Of a stretch of DNA of 64,000 nucleotides, positions 28,168 to 38,200 are shown piece after piece. The translations under genes and the position numbers were made by a program. The stretch is from Bernardetiaceae bacterium (GTDB taxonomy: Bacteria; Bacteroidota; Bacteroidia; Cytophagales; Thermoflexibacteraceae), in contig JANWWZ010000003.1 of the NCBI GenBank assembly GCA_025057115.1, positions 1 to 64,000 on the forward strand. The letters run 5' to 3'. Below the pieces are notes generated by a model. That model saw only the letters and a list, made by a program, of their open reading frames with translations. It made no database searches and was not told the origin of the DNA. How positions within the stretch are numbered: the stretch's first letter is position 1; the number at the start of each line of letters is the position of its first letter.

Positions 28168-28623
28168 ATGCCAAAGTTTGCCATAACTACACAAGTAAGT
28201 GCTACCTTGCCAGAGGTATGGAAAAACTTTGATGAAAAACTTTTTCGCCAGCTTGCTCCTCCGTTTCCTTTCATCAAACTACTGCGCTTTGACGGCTGCC
28301 TACAAGGAAACGAAGTGCATTTAGAACTAAACTTTATTTTCTTCAAACAAAGATGGATAAGCAAAATTACCCAATCCTACATAAGAGAAGATGAAGTTTG
28401 CTTTGTTGACGAAGGCAAAGCCCTGCCCTTCTTTTTGACCCGCTGGCGCCACGTGCACTTGCTACAAACTACACCTGAAGGTACTTTTATCAAGGATATT
28501 ATAACCTTTGAAACGCCTTCGCCCTTGCTGAATTGGCTAATTTTACCAGCGCTGTACTTCCAATTTTTATACCGCAAACCCATTTACAAGCGCTATTTTA
28601 AAGCACGTAACTCCAAAACATAG
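28168..28623 (+). CDS. SRPBCC (START-like) fold protein
   Basis: The 151-residue protein begins FAITTQVSATLPEVWKNFDE, a usual opening strand and helix of the SRPBCC hydrophobic-pocket fold. It continues with VHLELNFIFFKQRWISKI and LLQTTPEGTFIKDIITFET. Such proteins bind lipids or small hydrophobic ligands in the cytoplasm, but the ligand cannot be predicted. The start at 28168 (MPKFAITT) is chosen, since the seven residues added by the upstream start do not belong to the fold. It converges with the CHAD gene. Confidence 0.68.
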   Translation: MPKFAITTQVSATLPEVWKNFDEKLFRQLAPPFPFIKLLRFDGCLQGNEVHLELNFIFFKQRWISKITQSYIREDEVCFVDEGKALPFFLTRWRHVHLLQTTPEGTFIKDIITFETPSPLLNWLILPALYFQFLYRKPIYKRYFKARNSKT

Positions 28624-28634
28624 CAAAATTTGAT

Positions 28635-29468
28635 TCACTCAGGCTTGACAACTACACTGCCCTCTTGAATGGTTTCAACTTGGCTATCTTCTCTTTCTTG
28701 AAAAGAAATGATTTGACTGCCAAGAGTATGTTTTCTAGTGATTAATTTGTCACTCAGCAAGCGAATGAGATTTTTTTCATGACGATTGTTAGCCAATTTC
28801 AAATACGCGTTGAAATGACAAATCATTATTTCACAGTCGTGCCAACTGCCTAACAGCTCAGTAATTAGCTCTAAATTCTCGGAAGATAGGTCAGATGGAT
28901 TGTAATTAGTAGCTTTTAGAGCGTGTAAATGCGCTTTGAATTGTTTCCTAAGGTCGTGCCAGTGCTTTTCAGGTGTAGCGCTGAGCCACTGCACTGCAGA
29001 GGATAGTTCTTTGTTTTTCTGATTGAGAAAAGCTTCTACTGCAGGAGTTTGTAATTCACCAAAAGCCACTTCCAATGCTGCAAAAATGTTTTCTACTACA
29101 CTTAAAAAACTGCTGGTGATTTTTTTGCAAAGATTGGTGTAATAATGTTGTTTTTCTTGTTCAATTACATTCAAAATAAATGAAGCCTGATAGCCTTCAG
29201 GGGTATTAGAATTAATAAATTGCTCTTCCAGTTGCTTTTCGCGCAACAGACCTGCTGCAGAAAAAACTTTGCGCACAGCACGTCGTTGCTTTTTATTTAG
29301 ATAACAACCAGCGCTAAGTGATTCAGCAAGTTGTATGAGTGCCCTTAATTTTTTAATTTCCACTCGCAACTGGTGAAATGTTTCTGTGTCATGCAATTGT
29401 AATGGGGTTTGCAAAATAGCTAACAAACGCTTGCAGCGCTGATGCAAGTAATCTTTTAGCGTTTCCAT
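28635..29468 (-). CDS. CHAD-domain protein
   Basis: CHAD domains are helical bundles with conserved histidines and lysines that bind inorganic polyphosphate. The 277-residue form starts METLKDYLHQRC. The frame extends to 29507 but adds nothing family-like. The signature FHQLRVEIKKLRALIQLAE lies near residue 30. A second, less conserved repeat follows near residue 150, with HDLRKQFKAHLHALKA and LLGSWHDCEIMICH. The protein lies 51 bp downstream of the DUF4905 gene and within 3 kb of ppx/gppA. That proximity suggests polyphosphate metabolism. Confidence 0.85.
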   Translation of the reverse strand: METLKDYLHQRCKRLLAILQTPLQLHDTETFHQLRVEIKKLRALIQLAESLSAGCYLNKKQRRAVRKVFSAAGLLREKQLEEQFINSNTPEGYQASFILNVIEQEKQHYYTNLCKKITSSFLSVVENIFAALEVAFGELQTPAVEAFLNQKNKELSSAVQWLSATPEKHWHDLRKQFKAHLHALKATNYNPSDLSSENLELITELLGSWHDCEIMICHFNAYLKLANNRHEKNLIRLLSDKLITRKHTLGSQIISFQEREDSQVETIQEGSVVVKPE

Positions 29469-29519
29469 ATGCCTAGCTTCCCTGATGTGGCTAATAAAAC
29501 GACTCAAAGGCGTTGATGG

Positions 29520-30365
29520 TTACATTTCAAATATGCGGACTCCATCAGAAAAAAGTAATACTACCCAGCGATTGCTTATAACGAAAAATGTATCTTCAGC
29601 AATGCCATTTAAGTGATTTGCAAGAGTAATTTGATTCACAAGGCGTTCTTTTGCCAGGTCATAGGCAAACCATTGCAATTCTTGTCGATGATTATCACAA
29701 GCAAATAGCATGTAATGATCATTTTCCCAGTAGTGAATGGTAGAAAAGGGCTTTTGTTGTGCAATTTGTTGTAGGTACTGGCTAATAGGTTCAAAATGAG
29801 GAGATTGGGGCGAGTAAACAACAGGAGTGCCCACTTTTTCCAATGCACTTGGACCCTCTAGAGAAATAATTTTTTCCAGTGGAACTCCCGTATCAGGGTT
29901 TAACTTGCGCCGATGAATTATTCCCTGTTCTACTGCATAGACGGAAAGTACGTGTTGTTTTACTTCTACTAAATAGTCTTCTGTTTGCTTCCATCGCAGT
30001 TTTTGAGTAGCCAAATCCCAAGCCCAAATGCCTTTGGGGTCAGGGTATTGCCTTCCAGATTGTCGATAAAGCAAAAGTAGATGGGCAGTAACTCCCGCTA
30101 AATGAAAAGTTTGTGGCTGAAAATCAGGTTGCCAGTTATCTAACAATAAAATAGCGTGATTCAGGTCCAAAACAGAAAATGAAACGCTACTGGCTGAGCG
30201 AAATTCTATAGCTAACAAATCCTGCTGGAGCTCAGGATTGTTAGCCACTCGAAAAAGGCACATGCCCGGGTAAAAATACTCCAGCAATTCAGTCATGTGC
30301 AAAGATAAATGTTTTACCTGCTTATGATAATTAACCCCATCTTTAACATTTTCAACAACGGACAA
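29520..30365 (-). CDS. DUF4905-family protein
   Basis: The 281-residue protein resembles the Bacteroidota family DUF4905, whose function is unknown. It has no clear signal peptide and is beta-rich with repeated WAWDLATQKLRWKQ-type segments, suggesting a beta-propeller-like fold. Two starts are possible. The ATG at 30296 (MTELLEYFYPG) has a TAnnTTTG-like box just before it, while the longer form starts at 30365. It precedes the CHAD gene on the same strand with 51 bp between them, so they may be co-transcribed. Confidence 0.65.
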   Translation of the reverse strand: MSVVENVKDGVNYHKQVKHLSLHMTELLEYFYPGMCLFRVANNPELQQDLLAIEFRSASSVSFSVLDLNHAILLLDNWQPDFQPQTFHLAGVTAHLLLLYRQSGRQYPDPKGIWAWDLATQKLRWKQTEDYLVEVKQHVLSVYAVEQGIIHRRKLNPDTGVPLEKIISLEGPSALEKVGTPVVYSPQSPHFEPISQYLQQIAQQKPFSTIHYWENDHYMLFACDNHRQELQWFAYDLAKERLVNQITLANHLNGIAEDTFFVISNRWVVLLFSDGVRIFEM

Positions 30366-30509
30366 AGTTTTGACCGCAGTTCTAAAATTTGCTCTAAGCT
30401 TTAAGGCTCATCTCTGAGATTTTTTCTTTTAGGAATAGGTCTTGAATCATTTTTGCTTTGCAACGCAGATTTGACTTTTCCTTTGCCACTGGACTATCTC
30501 AAAAAAATT
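30366..30509. other. Non-coding gap beside the sigma-factor remnant
   Basis: No reading frame or RNA gene is recognised in this AT-rich stretch. It separates the DUF4905 gene from the remnant that begins near 30510. Together with the remnant it forms a gap of about 670 bases without an intact gene. Confidence 0.5.
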
Positions 30510-31010
30510 TGCTTAGCATTTGATTTTTTTTCAACTAAAAGAATGTGAGCAAGCCTCGAAGGATCTTGGAACAGAAAACAAATTCAACTTATATGAAAGG
30601 CTGATGATCTGGTGGAAACCGTTGCCTTAGTGAAATAAATCCTCTGCTTGGAGCGCAGTTTTTGCGGTTATTTGATTGCAAGGGTAATAATCCATCTGCT
30701 CCAGGTCAAGTAAAAAGTTGACATGATTTTTTTCTTAAAATTGTTAGCGCTTCATTGACAACAATGCGGCGCAGCTACTTTTTAAAATTACTTCTTGGTA
30801 AAAAGTGTGTAAATTTTGTAGCGCATTTTGTCATGCCAGCGATCATAGCATTTTCTGCTTCAGCCCGTTGGGGTAAGTAGCGCAGACATACTCCCAACAT
30901 AGAAACAGCATGGGGCTTATAAATCCACTCTTGCGCAGCAAGTTGCCTGTCAAACAATCTTTAAGGGCAGTTTTTTTATTAACTTCTTCGAGCCGAACAA
31001 GCCTATCCAG
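30510..31010 (-). pseudogene. Decayed ECF sigma-70 family RNA polymerase sigma factor
   Basis: Reading the minus strand from about 31010 downwards, fragments of one ECF sigma factor appear in order but in several frames. They are EEVNKKTALKDCLTG, then DRQLAAQEWIYKPHA and MLGVCLRYLPQRAEAENAM (region 2), then after an in-frame TAG at 30775 LRRIVVNEALTILRKKS (region 2.4 side). DLEQMDYYPCNQ and TALQAEDLFH follow, then LRQRFPPDHQPF (region 4), and a SRLAHILLVEKK tail near 30540. The TAG sits where relatives have tryptophan. At least three frame changes and two internal stops (at 30775 and near 30595) make a functional product very unlikely. Confidence 0.82.
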
Positions 31011-31039
31011 CTATTGAATAGCTAACGAGTTGATTTATG

Positions 31040-31831
31040 CTAAAAAAATTTTGTTTGAGCCGCTTCTTCTGCCATTTGCTCAGATGCCTTCTCTCCTAAA
31101 TAACTTTTGATAGCAAAATGCATCACGTAAAGAAGAGGAATAGTTAGCAATGCAACAGCAAATTTGTAAATGTAGTTAATGATACCTACTGAAATAACCT
31201 GCTCCCAACTCCAACGCGGATTGGCGAATACGTAAAATGCAATAACTAGCACTACAAAACTGTCAATAAGTTGGCTAATAAGAGTAGAGCCCGTTGCCCG
31301 CAACCAAATAATGCGGCTACCTGTCAAACGGCGAATCCATTGAAAAGTGAAAGCGTCAAGTAATTGACCTATTAAAAATGCAGTAAGAGAACCAATAATA
31401 ATGCCTAAACTCTGTAAAAAAATTCGGCTAAAGGCTTCGTTAATGTTTAAAGGATTGCCAGCACTGTCGGTGTTGTTGATATGGAGCCAAAAATCAGCGG
31501 GTACTAGCTGAGTGGCAAGGTAAATCATTACAAAGGCATAACTGATAAAAAATGCCGTAAGTAGGGAAATTTTGCGCACTCCTGCTTTGCCAAAGTACTC
31601 GTTGATGATATCGCTAGTAATAAATACAATTGGCCAAAGTAATACTCCTGCCGTGAGATTGAAATCTAATACGAAATCTCCCAAAAGCGGAATTTGTGCT
31701 GGTGGAAAGTTGAACGTTTTCTCCAGTGAAAAAATTTTCGTGCCTATCATTTCAGCCACCAAAGCATTAGTAAGAAAGAGCCCCGTGAGAAAAAAGAAAA
31801 GATTGCTCTTTTTTTGTTGCAGCGAAGTCAT
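31040..31831 (-). CDS. Queuosine precursor transporter, YhhQ/VUT family
   Basis: The family imports preQ0/preQ1 or related bases for the queuosine modification of tRNA anticodons. The 263-residue product has about six or seven membrane helices (TGLFLTNALVAEMIGTKIF at residues 16-34, GVLLWPIVFITSDIINEYFG near 58, SLTAFLIGQLLDAFTFQWI near 157). The motif ITSDIINEYFGKAGVRKISL is typical. The length is a little above E. coli YhhQ (221) because of N- and C-terminal extensions. It stands 208 bp from the sigma-factor remnant and 63 bp from ridA on the same strand. Confidence 0.88.
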   Translation of the reverse strand: MTSLQQKKSNLFFFLTGLFLTNALVAEMIGTKIFSLEKTFNFPPAQIPLLGDFVLDFNLTAGVLLWPIVFITSDIINEYFGKAGVRKISLLTAFFISYAFVMIYLATQLVPADFWLHINNTDSAGNPLNINEAFSRIFLQSLGIIIGSLTAFLIGQLLDAFTFQWIRRLTGSRIIWLRATGSTLISQLIDSFVVLVIAFYVFANPRWSWEQVISVGIINYIYKFAVALLTIPLLYVMHFAIKSYLGEKASEQMAEEAAQTKFF

Positions 31832-31894
31832 AGGATTGTAAAATAAACCTTATAGCCTTTCAATTGAAAAGCTACAAGGTGAACTAGACCAATT

Positions 31895-32428
31895 TTAATA
31901 ACCTACAGCAATGCAAGAAATTTCTATGTTTGCGTCTTTAGGCAGTCGGGCAACTTGTACTGTCTCCCGAGCTGGGAAATGTGCCGTAAAATATTGCCCA
32001 TATACCTGGTTTACTACTGCAAAATCGTTCATGTCGCGCAAAAAAATGGTACATTTGACCACATTCCGAAACCCCATGCCCGCTTCGTGTAAAATGTACT
32101 CAATATTGCGCATGACTTGATGAGTTTCAGCAGCAATATCCCCCGTTACTAACAGGCCCGTTTGGCGGTCAATAGCTATCTGACCCGATATATACAAGGT
32201 ATTCCCTGCTTGTATTGCTTGATTATAAGGTCCAATCGGCTCGGGAGCGCGTTTGCTGTTAATAATAGTATGCATTGGAACAGAATTTTGCGCCAAAGAT
32301 AGACTATCAGAGGATATGTTGGCGCTTGTGACCTTACTCCTCTCTGAGAAAAATCTCAGATATAGGAAAAGGTCTATCAGTACAAGTACTATAAAACCGA
32401 AAGCAATAAGTAAATTGCTTTTATTCAT
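31895..32428 (-). CDS. RidA-family protein with N-terminal membrane anchor
   Basis: The RidA domain (residues 60-177) hydrolyses reactive enamine/imine intermediates in typical members. It contains PIGPYNQAIQAGNTLYISGQ and the tail ETVQVARLPKDANIEISCIAV, with the catalytic-type arginine in the ETVQVARLP segment. Unlike the usual 125-residue cytosolic protein, it carries a hydrophobic helix at residues 5-26 (NLLIAFGFIVLVLIDLFLYL) and a serine-rich linker, so the domain is probably periplasmic. The start at 32428 overlaps the end of the DUF4136 gene by eight bases and is chosen because it begins just before the helix. The longer frame to 32512 is not needed. Confidence 0.8.
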   Translation of the reverse strand: MNKSNLLIAFGFIVLVLIDLFLYLRFFSERSKVTSANISSDSLSLAQNSVPMHTIINSKRAPEPIGPYNQAIQAGNTLYISGQIAIDRQTGLLVTGDIAAETHQVMRNIEYILHEAGMGFRNVVKCTIFLRDMNDFAVVNQVYGQYFTAHFPARETVQVARLPKDANIEISCIAVGY

Positions 32429-33044
32429 CGCGCTCTTTCGAATCGTCTTCTGGTTTGAAGCGAGCTCGCTCATCGTAGGAAAACCCTTCGGCAAGGAAGC
32501 GATAACGGTCAAAGATAGCTCTTACAGGTCGTTTGAGCATTTTTTCACTGGCGAAAAGTGCGTTGCCAAAGATGCCTGCTGCATATCCTTGCCAGATGGT
32601 GCGTTGCTGCTTGTTATCGAAAAATAGTATCAACAAAGTACCTTGCCTAAGGTTGTATTTCACAGGGTCGTATTCTTCTTGCTCATCCTCGTAGCGAATC
32701 CATTCTTCGATATCCGGTTGGTTAAATCCAGTGAAACGCAAATCATCAAAGAAAATTCGGTAAGAAATTAGCAAATCAGGTTTTTGGTCAGTTTGCTTGT
32801 AGCCCATCAGCCCCATGCGAAAGCGAATTTCATCTTCAATGATGCGGCTTTGAGGATCATCGGAAAGGCGGTTGGGATTTACATCTCTGACAAAGTCAAA
32901 CGTCTTGTACTTTTTGAACTTGCCATAATAGCTGTAGTCCGACTCAACTTTGAGTTTTTGAGAGGCAGAACATGCCATCAATACGCTAGCTAACCCAATA
33001 AGACCACACAGCGAGGATGGATAAGACCGAAGTATCATATGCAT
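32421..33044 (-). CDS. DUF4136 lipoprotein
   Basis: The 207-residue product has a lipoprotein signal (residues 1-25, GLASVLMAC) and the DUF4136 pattern: a YKTFDF strand near residue 46, an acidic helical middle (IIEDEIRFRMGLMGYKQTDQ), PDLLISYRIFFDD, and GTLLILFFDNKQQRTIWQGYA. Function in the family is unknown. It is probably anchored in the outer membrane, facing the periplasm. Its stop overlaps the ridA start, so the two are likely translated from one message. Confidence 0.82.
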   Translation of the reverse strand: MHMILRSYPSSLCGLIGLASVLMACSASQKLKVESDYSYYGKFKKYKTFDFVRDVNPNRLSDDPQSRIIEDEIRFRMGLMGYKQTDQKPDLLISYRIFFDDLRFTGFNQPDIEEWIRYEDEQEEYDPVKYNLRQGTLLILFFDNKQQRTIWQGYAAGIFGNALFASEKMLKRPVRAIFDRYRFLAEGFSYDERARFKPEDDSKERDE

Positions 33045-33186
33045 TTAAAGATAATGGGCAAGGAAATCCTATACTAAAGAGATCGGCAAAAATTATTGAT
33101 AATCATAAAGCTAATCCAAAAAAAAATTCCACGCAAGCGCTTTAGTCAATACTCGGTGGATGGCTGAAGCCATCTTGCAAAAACGC

Positions 33187-33194
33187 CTAACTTT
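33187..33194 (+). promoter_or_regulatory. Possible -7 box of the ABC-F gene
   Basis: TAACTTTG fits the Bacteroidota consensus TAnnTTTG and ends only five bases before the ATG at 33200. If used, the transcript would have almost no 5' leader. No -33 element was identified. Confidence 0.3.
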
Positions 33195-33199
33195 GTGCT

Positions 33200-35131
33200 A
33201 TGCTATCCATTAATAATATTTCCTTTTATATTGGCAGCCGTGCCATTTACAGACAAGCTTCTCTTCACATTAAACCCAAAGACCGAATTGGACTCATAGG
33301 TGCTAACGGTGCAGGCAAATCCACTTTGCTACAACTGATTGCAGGGCATTACACTCCTCAAGAAGGCAGCATAGAAAAAAGTAATGATTGCACTATTGGC
33401 TTCCTCAGCCAAGATTTTTTGAGCTACCATAGCCAAGAAAGCATTCTATCTATTGCAATGCAAGCCTTTGAGCGCCAAAACTACATCAAGCAGCAGATAG
33501 AGGAGCTACTTGCACAGATAGAAATTTCCTGCTCTCAAGAAGCAATAGAAAAATTAGGGCGTTTGCAGGAAGAGTTTCAAATGTTAGATGGCTATCGCCT
33601 GCGCGCAAAAGCAGAAGAAGTCTTGGAAGGACTTGGATTTGCCACAGAAGATCTCTCTCGTCCATTATGCGAATTTTCTGGAGGTTGGCGCATGCGCGCT
33701 GTGCTCGCCAAAATACTGCTGATGAAGCCTTCTTTGCTCATGTTAGACGAACCTACTAATCATCTCGACCTTCCTTCTATTGAATGGCTAGAAAAATATT
33801 TGCAAAATTACGAAGGAGCTATCATCATAGTTTCCCATGACCGTCAATTTTTGGATAATATTTGCAGCGCAATTGTAGAAGTTGCACAACAAAAACTGCA
33901 CTACTATCCAGGCAACTATTCTTATTACGAAAAAGAAAAAGCCTTGCGCAAACAAGTCCAGCGGAATGCATATGAAAACCAGCAGCAAACCATTCGACAA
34001 ACAGAGCGCTTTATTGAGCGTTTTCGAGCAAAAGCAACTAAAGCGCGGCAAGTACAATCGCGCATTAAAGCCTTAGAAAAAATGGAATTGATAGAGAAAG
34101 TAACGGAAGAAATTACACCCATCCATTTTCAATTTGCTTTTGACCAGCCTTCGGGGAAAGTGGTTGCCCAACTAGAAAATATTTCTAAATCCTACGCTCA
34201 CCAGGTTATTTTTAAAAATATAAGCGCTACCGTTAATCGCGGCGATAAAATTGCCTTAATTGGCGCAAATGGAAAAGGAAAATCTACTTTGTTGCGCATC
34301 ATTGCTGGTAAAGAACCTTCTCAAGGAAAGGTTGCGTTAGGGTACAACGTACGGCTGGCAATGTATGCACAGCATCAGTTAGAAGTGCTCAATTTAGAAA
34401 ACACTATTTTAGAGGAGCTCAAGCAAGCAGGTAGCGGAAAAACCGAAGCTGAATTGCGCACTATTTTAGGATGTTTCTTATTTAGTGGCGAGGATGTCTT
34501 CAAACCCATCAAAGTACTCTCAGGAGGAGAAAAATCGCGCGTAGCACTGGCACTTACCCTTATTGCTAAGTCCAATTTCCTGCTACTGGACGAGCCTACT
34601 AACCATTTAGACATGCAATCAGTGAGCGTACTTATCCAAGCCTTGCAGCAATACGAAGGCTCTTTCATAGTAGTTTCGCATGACCGCCACTTTATCGCCC
34701 AAGTTGCCAACAAAATTTGGTGGATAGAAAACCATCAACTAAAAGAGTATCCAGGTTCTTACCAAGAGTTTGTCTATTGGCAGCAACAACGAGAAATTAC
34801 TGAAAACTTACAAGAAACTCAGCGCAAAACATTCGACAAAAAACTTTCTCCCTCTCCTGCTCACTACATTGAGCGCGAAAACATCCAGCGACAATTGAGA
34901 AAAATCCGCAGGCAGATAGAGGAAACAGAAAACAGCATCACTGCCTTAGAAAATCAGAAACAACATTTGGAAGAACAAATGTCTTTGCCCGAAGTATGTA
35001 CCAATGGGCAGCAACTAGCGCAATTGCATGCCCGGTATGAATCAGTACTGAAAGAGATTGTCTTGCAAACTGAGCTTTGGGAACGGCTTATGTTGGAGAT
35101 GGAGTCGCTGCAGGCAAGGATTTCTTCATAA
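33200..35131 (+). CDS. ABC-F family ATPase (Uup-like)
   Basis: ABC-F proteins bind the ribosome with two fused ATPase domains and no membrane part. They assist translation or resist antibiotics. The 643-residue chain has two Walker A motifs, GANGAGKSTLL (about residue 34) and GANGKGKSTLL (about 354). The signatures are FSGGWRMRA and LSGGEKSRV, and the Walker B/D-loops are LLMLDEPTNHLD and FLLLDEPTNHLD. A basic interdomain linker lies near residue 235-300. A C-terminal coiled coil (about 550-640) is typical of Uup. A role in antibiotic resistance cannot be inferred. Confidence 0.92.
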   Translation: MLSINNISFYIGSRAIYRQASLHIKPKDRIGLIGANGAGKSTLLQLIAGHYTPQEGSIEKSNDCTIGFLSQDFLSYHSQESILSIAMQAFERQNYIKQQIEELLAQIEISCSQEAIEKLGRLQEEFQMLDGYRLRAKAEEVLEGLGFATEDLSRPLCEFSGGWRMRAVLAKILLMKPSLLMLDEPTNHLDLPSIEWLEKYLQNYEGAIIIVSHDRQFLDNICSAIVEVAQQKLHYYPGNYSYYEKEKALRKQVQRNAYENQQQTIRQTERFIERFRAKATKARQVQSRIKALEKMELIEKVTEEITPIHFQFAFDQPSGKVVAQLENISKSYAHQVIFKNISATVNRGDKIALIGANGKGKSTLLRIIAGKEPSQGKVALGYNVRLAMYAQHQLEVLNLENTILEELKQAGSGKTEAELRTILGCFLFSGEDVFKPIKVLSGGEKSRVALALTLIAKSNFLLLDEPTNHLDMQSVSVLIQALQQYEGSFIVVSHDRHFIAQVANKIWWIENHQLKEYPGSYQEFVYWQQQREITENLQETQRKTFDKKLSPSPAHYIERENIQRQLRKIRRQIEETENSITALENQKQHLEEQMSLPEVCTNGQQLAQLHARYESVLKEIVLQTELWERLMLEMESLQARISS

Positions 35132-35233
35132 ATACATTTCAAAGCAAAAAATCTCTACAACTGGTTTTTGCGCAAGTTGCGTGTTTACAAAAAATTAAAC
35201 TTCATTCCAAACAACTTAAACTTGACCTAGCTA

Positions 35234-38200
35234 ATGATGCAGAAAGCAAATTTCTGGACGCACTGGGCAGCAATACCAAGTAGGCAGATATTTTTATTTT
35301 TTACTGTTTTTTGGGCATTGGCTCTTGTAGGCTGTCTTTATTTGTGGCATCAAGGCAGTCACATAGCTATCCAATGGCAAACGATCCCGCAGCTTCATAC
35401 TCAACCCGTAGTAGCAGAATCCTTTAGTCAGTTATCTTTTGACTTTACCCTCGATGCGGATACTTACTACATCACCGAGCATTTCCATCCCTTTGATGCA
35501 ACGCCCAACACTTGGTATGCACGGCTTTACTTGCTGCTGACTATTAGCGGAATGGTGCTACTGCTTACCGTTTCCACCTTTTTAAGCCGAGTGCCTTTTG
35601 CCATCATATGCGCAGTAATTGCGCTGGAACTGGCCACCTGTGGCTTTGAACAAATGGCAATAGCGGGACTTACCTTCAGTCAGTTGCCTTTAATGGTAGG
35701 GCTCATTCTCTTTTTATTGCCAGCTTATTACTTTCAAGGAATAGCTCAACACATTCCTTTTGGCAAACGCCTGGCAATCTTTGCTTTTTTAGCGGCTCTT
35801 ACTACGGGCATAGTAGCTTGGCAAGGTCGAGTATCATCGCCTTTGATGTACTGGATAGGGTATTCTTATGCCATTCCAGCAGCTATGACGGCATTGCTCA
35901 TTTGGCTTACAGGACATGAGTTGCTCAGTGCCCTCTTTGTCTTTATTGCAAATATAGGACCTTCATCAACAGGAAACCCTATCCGACACTTTGCCATTTT
36001 GGGAGGAATTTACTTGTTCATCATCGGCTATGACTACTTGCTCGATGTCGGTCTTGCAGATTATCCAATTTTTACCATTAGTCCTTTTGCGTGGATGTTT
36101 GCTAGTTTAGCAATAGGCTTTTGGAGTCTTTGGCGAAAGGAGCCTGTTTTGGGTAGCATCATACCTGTGGTGCCATACGGCTACTTTGCTTTTTTGGGAT
36201 TAAACTTAGTAGCACTGGGTTTTATCAGTTACGCTTTTGCAACGGATAACACTTCCCTTCTCAAATCAGTAGAGGACTGGATTCGATACGGACAATTTAG
36301 CGTAGGACTTATTTTCTACCTATATATATTAGTCAATTTTACTGCCCCCATGCGCAGAGGGCTTGTGGTACAAAAAGCAATGTATCAAGGCAAGTTAGTT
36401 GCGTATGGATTTGTCAATATTGCTGCAGTGGTAGTGGCGGTTGTAATGGCTGGCAATGCCGATTTTTTCGTATTTCAACAAGCTAAAGCAGGCTATTTCA
36501 TCTATCAAGGGGATATGGAACGCGCTCAAGGAGATACTCTCATGAGCGAACAGAACTACAAATTTGCTTTGGCTATCGATCCTTACAGCCATCGCGGCAA
36601 TTATTCCCTTGCTGCTCTGGCAGAAAAGCGCGGAGATGCTGCTACAGCCCTGTTTTTCTACTCTAGAGCTGCCTTTCTCAATCCCCATCCAGCTGATTAC
36701 GCCGCCGCTGCCAACATAATGACACATCGAGAGCAACTCATAGATGCCATAGCTAAACTACGCGAAGGACTGTTGCTATTTCCCCAAGAAGGTAGGCTAA
36801 TTAACAACCTTGCTCTTTTGCATGATAAAAACCATTTTCCAGACTCGGCTTTGTATTACCTGCAGCGCGCTCAAAAATACCTTTCCTCATCAACTACAGC
36901 GGAGAGCAACTATTACGGGCTAGCGATTCGCAATCGGATTGCTCTTTCACCCGACAGTCTTCAACGAGTGTTGCAGCCTCGGGATCAAATCACCACCATG
37001 ATAAATGACCTAGCAATGCGCAATTTATTACAACAACCCACTTCAGCTCCTTTAGAGAAGAAATTCTTACCCGATTCAGCAATTAACCTTTACCAGTTCT
37101 GTTACTTGTACAATTATACTCTCAACACCCTTGGCAAGGGAGATACAAGTGTTATCTCATGGTTGGATAGATACGCTCAAGTACCTGCTAATCAGCCTTT
37201 TGTGCCTTACCTACAACTTGCCAAAGCTCTAAAACTGCGCCAGCTAGGCCAGTATGGACGCGCTTACCAACTTCTCCAGCGATTGCATGCCGAAGCTCCT
37301 TCAGACAATCCGTATTACGCTAACTTGCTGGGTTTGCTTTCCTTGCAAGTAGAAGAATACCAAGAAGGAGCTCGTTTTTTCCTCACTTCCTACCGCCGAG
37401 GCAATGCAGAAGCCTTTTTAAACCACGCCATTTGCACTGCTGAATTGCACCACCGCCGTGCAGAGTCAGTGGAAGATTGGTTAGCCTTAGCCCAAAGTGG
37501 AAACAAAATTTATCAGCAAATTGCTCACGAAATGCTTAAAGTAATTCACCCCGATAGCATTAGGCGAGTCGATATAAATGCCATCGACGAGGAGCAAAAA
37601 TTTCGCTTAATTCACTACAATCATCAACAACTTACAGAAGAAAATTTCAACAAAATACTGCAAACTATCCAATCCCCCGCTATTAAGATACAGGTTCTTA
37701 CAGAGCGAATCAAATATCATCTTTCGCAGGAGAATCTAGAGGCAGCTTTAGCCATTCGTCAAGCTATTACGGGTTTGCAGGTGCCTCAAACACTCACGCA
37801 GTTGTTGCTAGAGACTGATTTGCGATTGCTTTACGCTCAGGGTCGCTACAAAGAAATGGGCGAGTTGCTAAAAGATTATCAGCCGCAACCTCCTTTCATG
37901 GGGTATAAATTTTTTTATGAAGGGCTCTATGCTCTTTCAAACAACAATTTTCAACAAGCAGAGCAACTATTCAAGCAAGCAATTGATTTGCTTCCTCAAA
38001 AGCAAGAGTGTTATGTAGAGCTAGCTTCTCTCTACAACCGACTTAAGCAACCACAGAAAGCCTACGAGGTGCTAGTAGATGTATTGCACACTCGCGATAG
38101 CTATCACGACTATCCGCCGCGGGTGTATGAACTCTATGCTCTTCAGTGCCTTGAAATGGGGTACGACGATTTCGCCGAAGAAGCTATTTCTAAGTTAGAA

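Noticed and set aside
30775-30957. 60-residue frame taken as an intact small protein
   Set aside because: It is the middle fragment of the decayed ECF sigma factor gene. Its continuation is visible behind the stop codon and in other frames.
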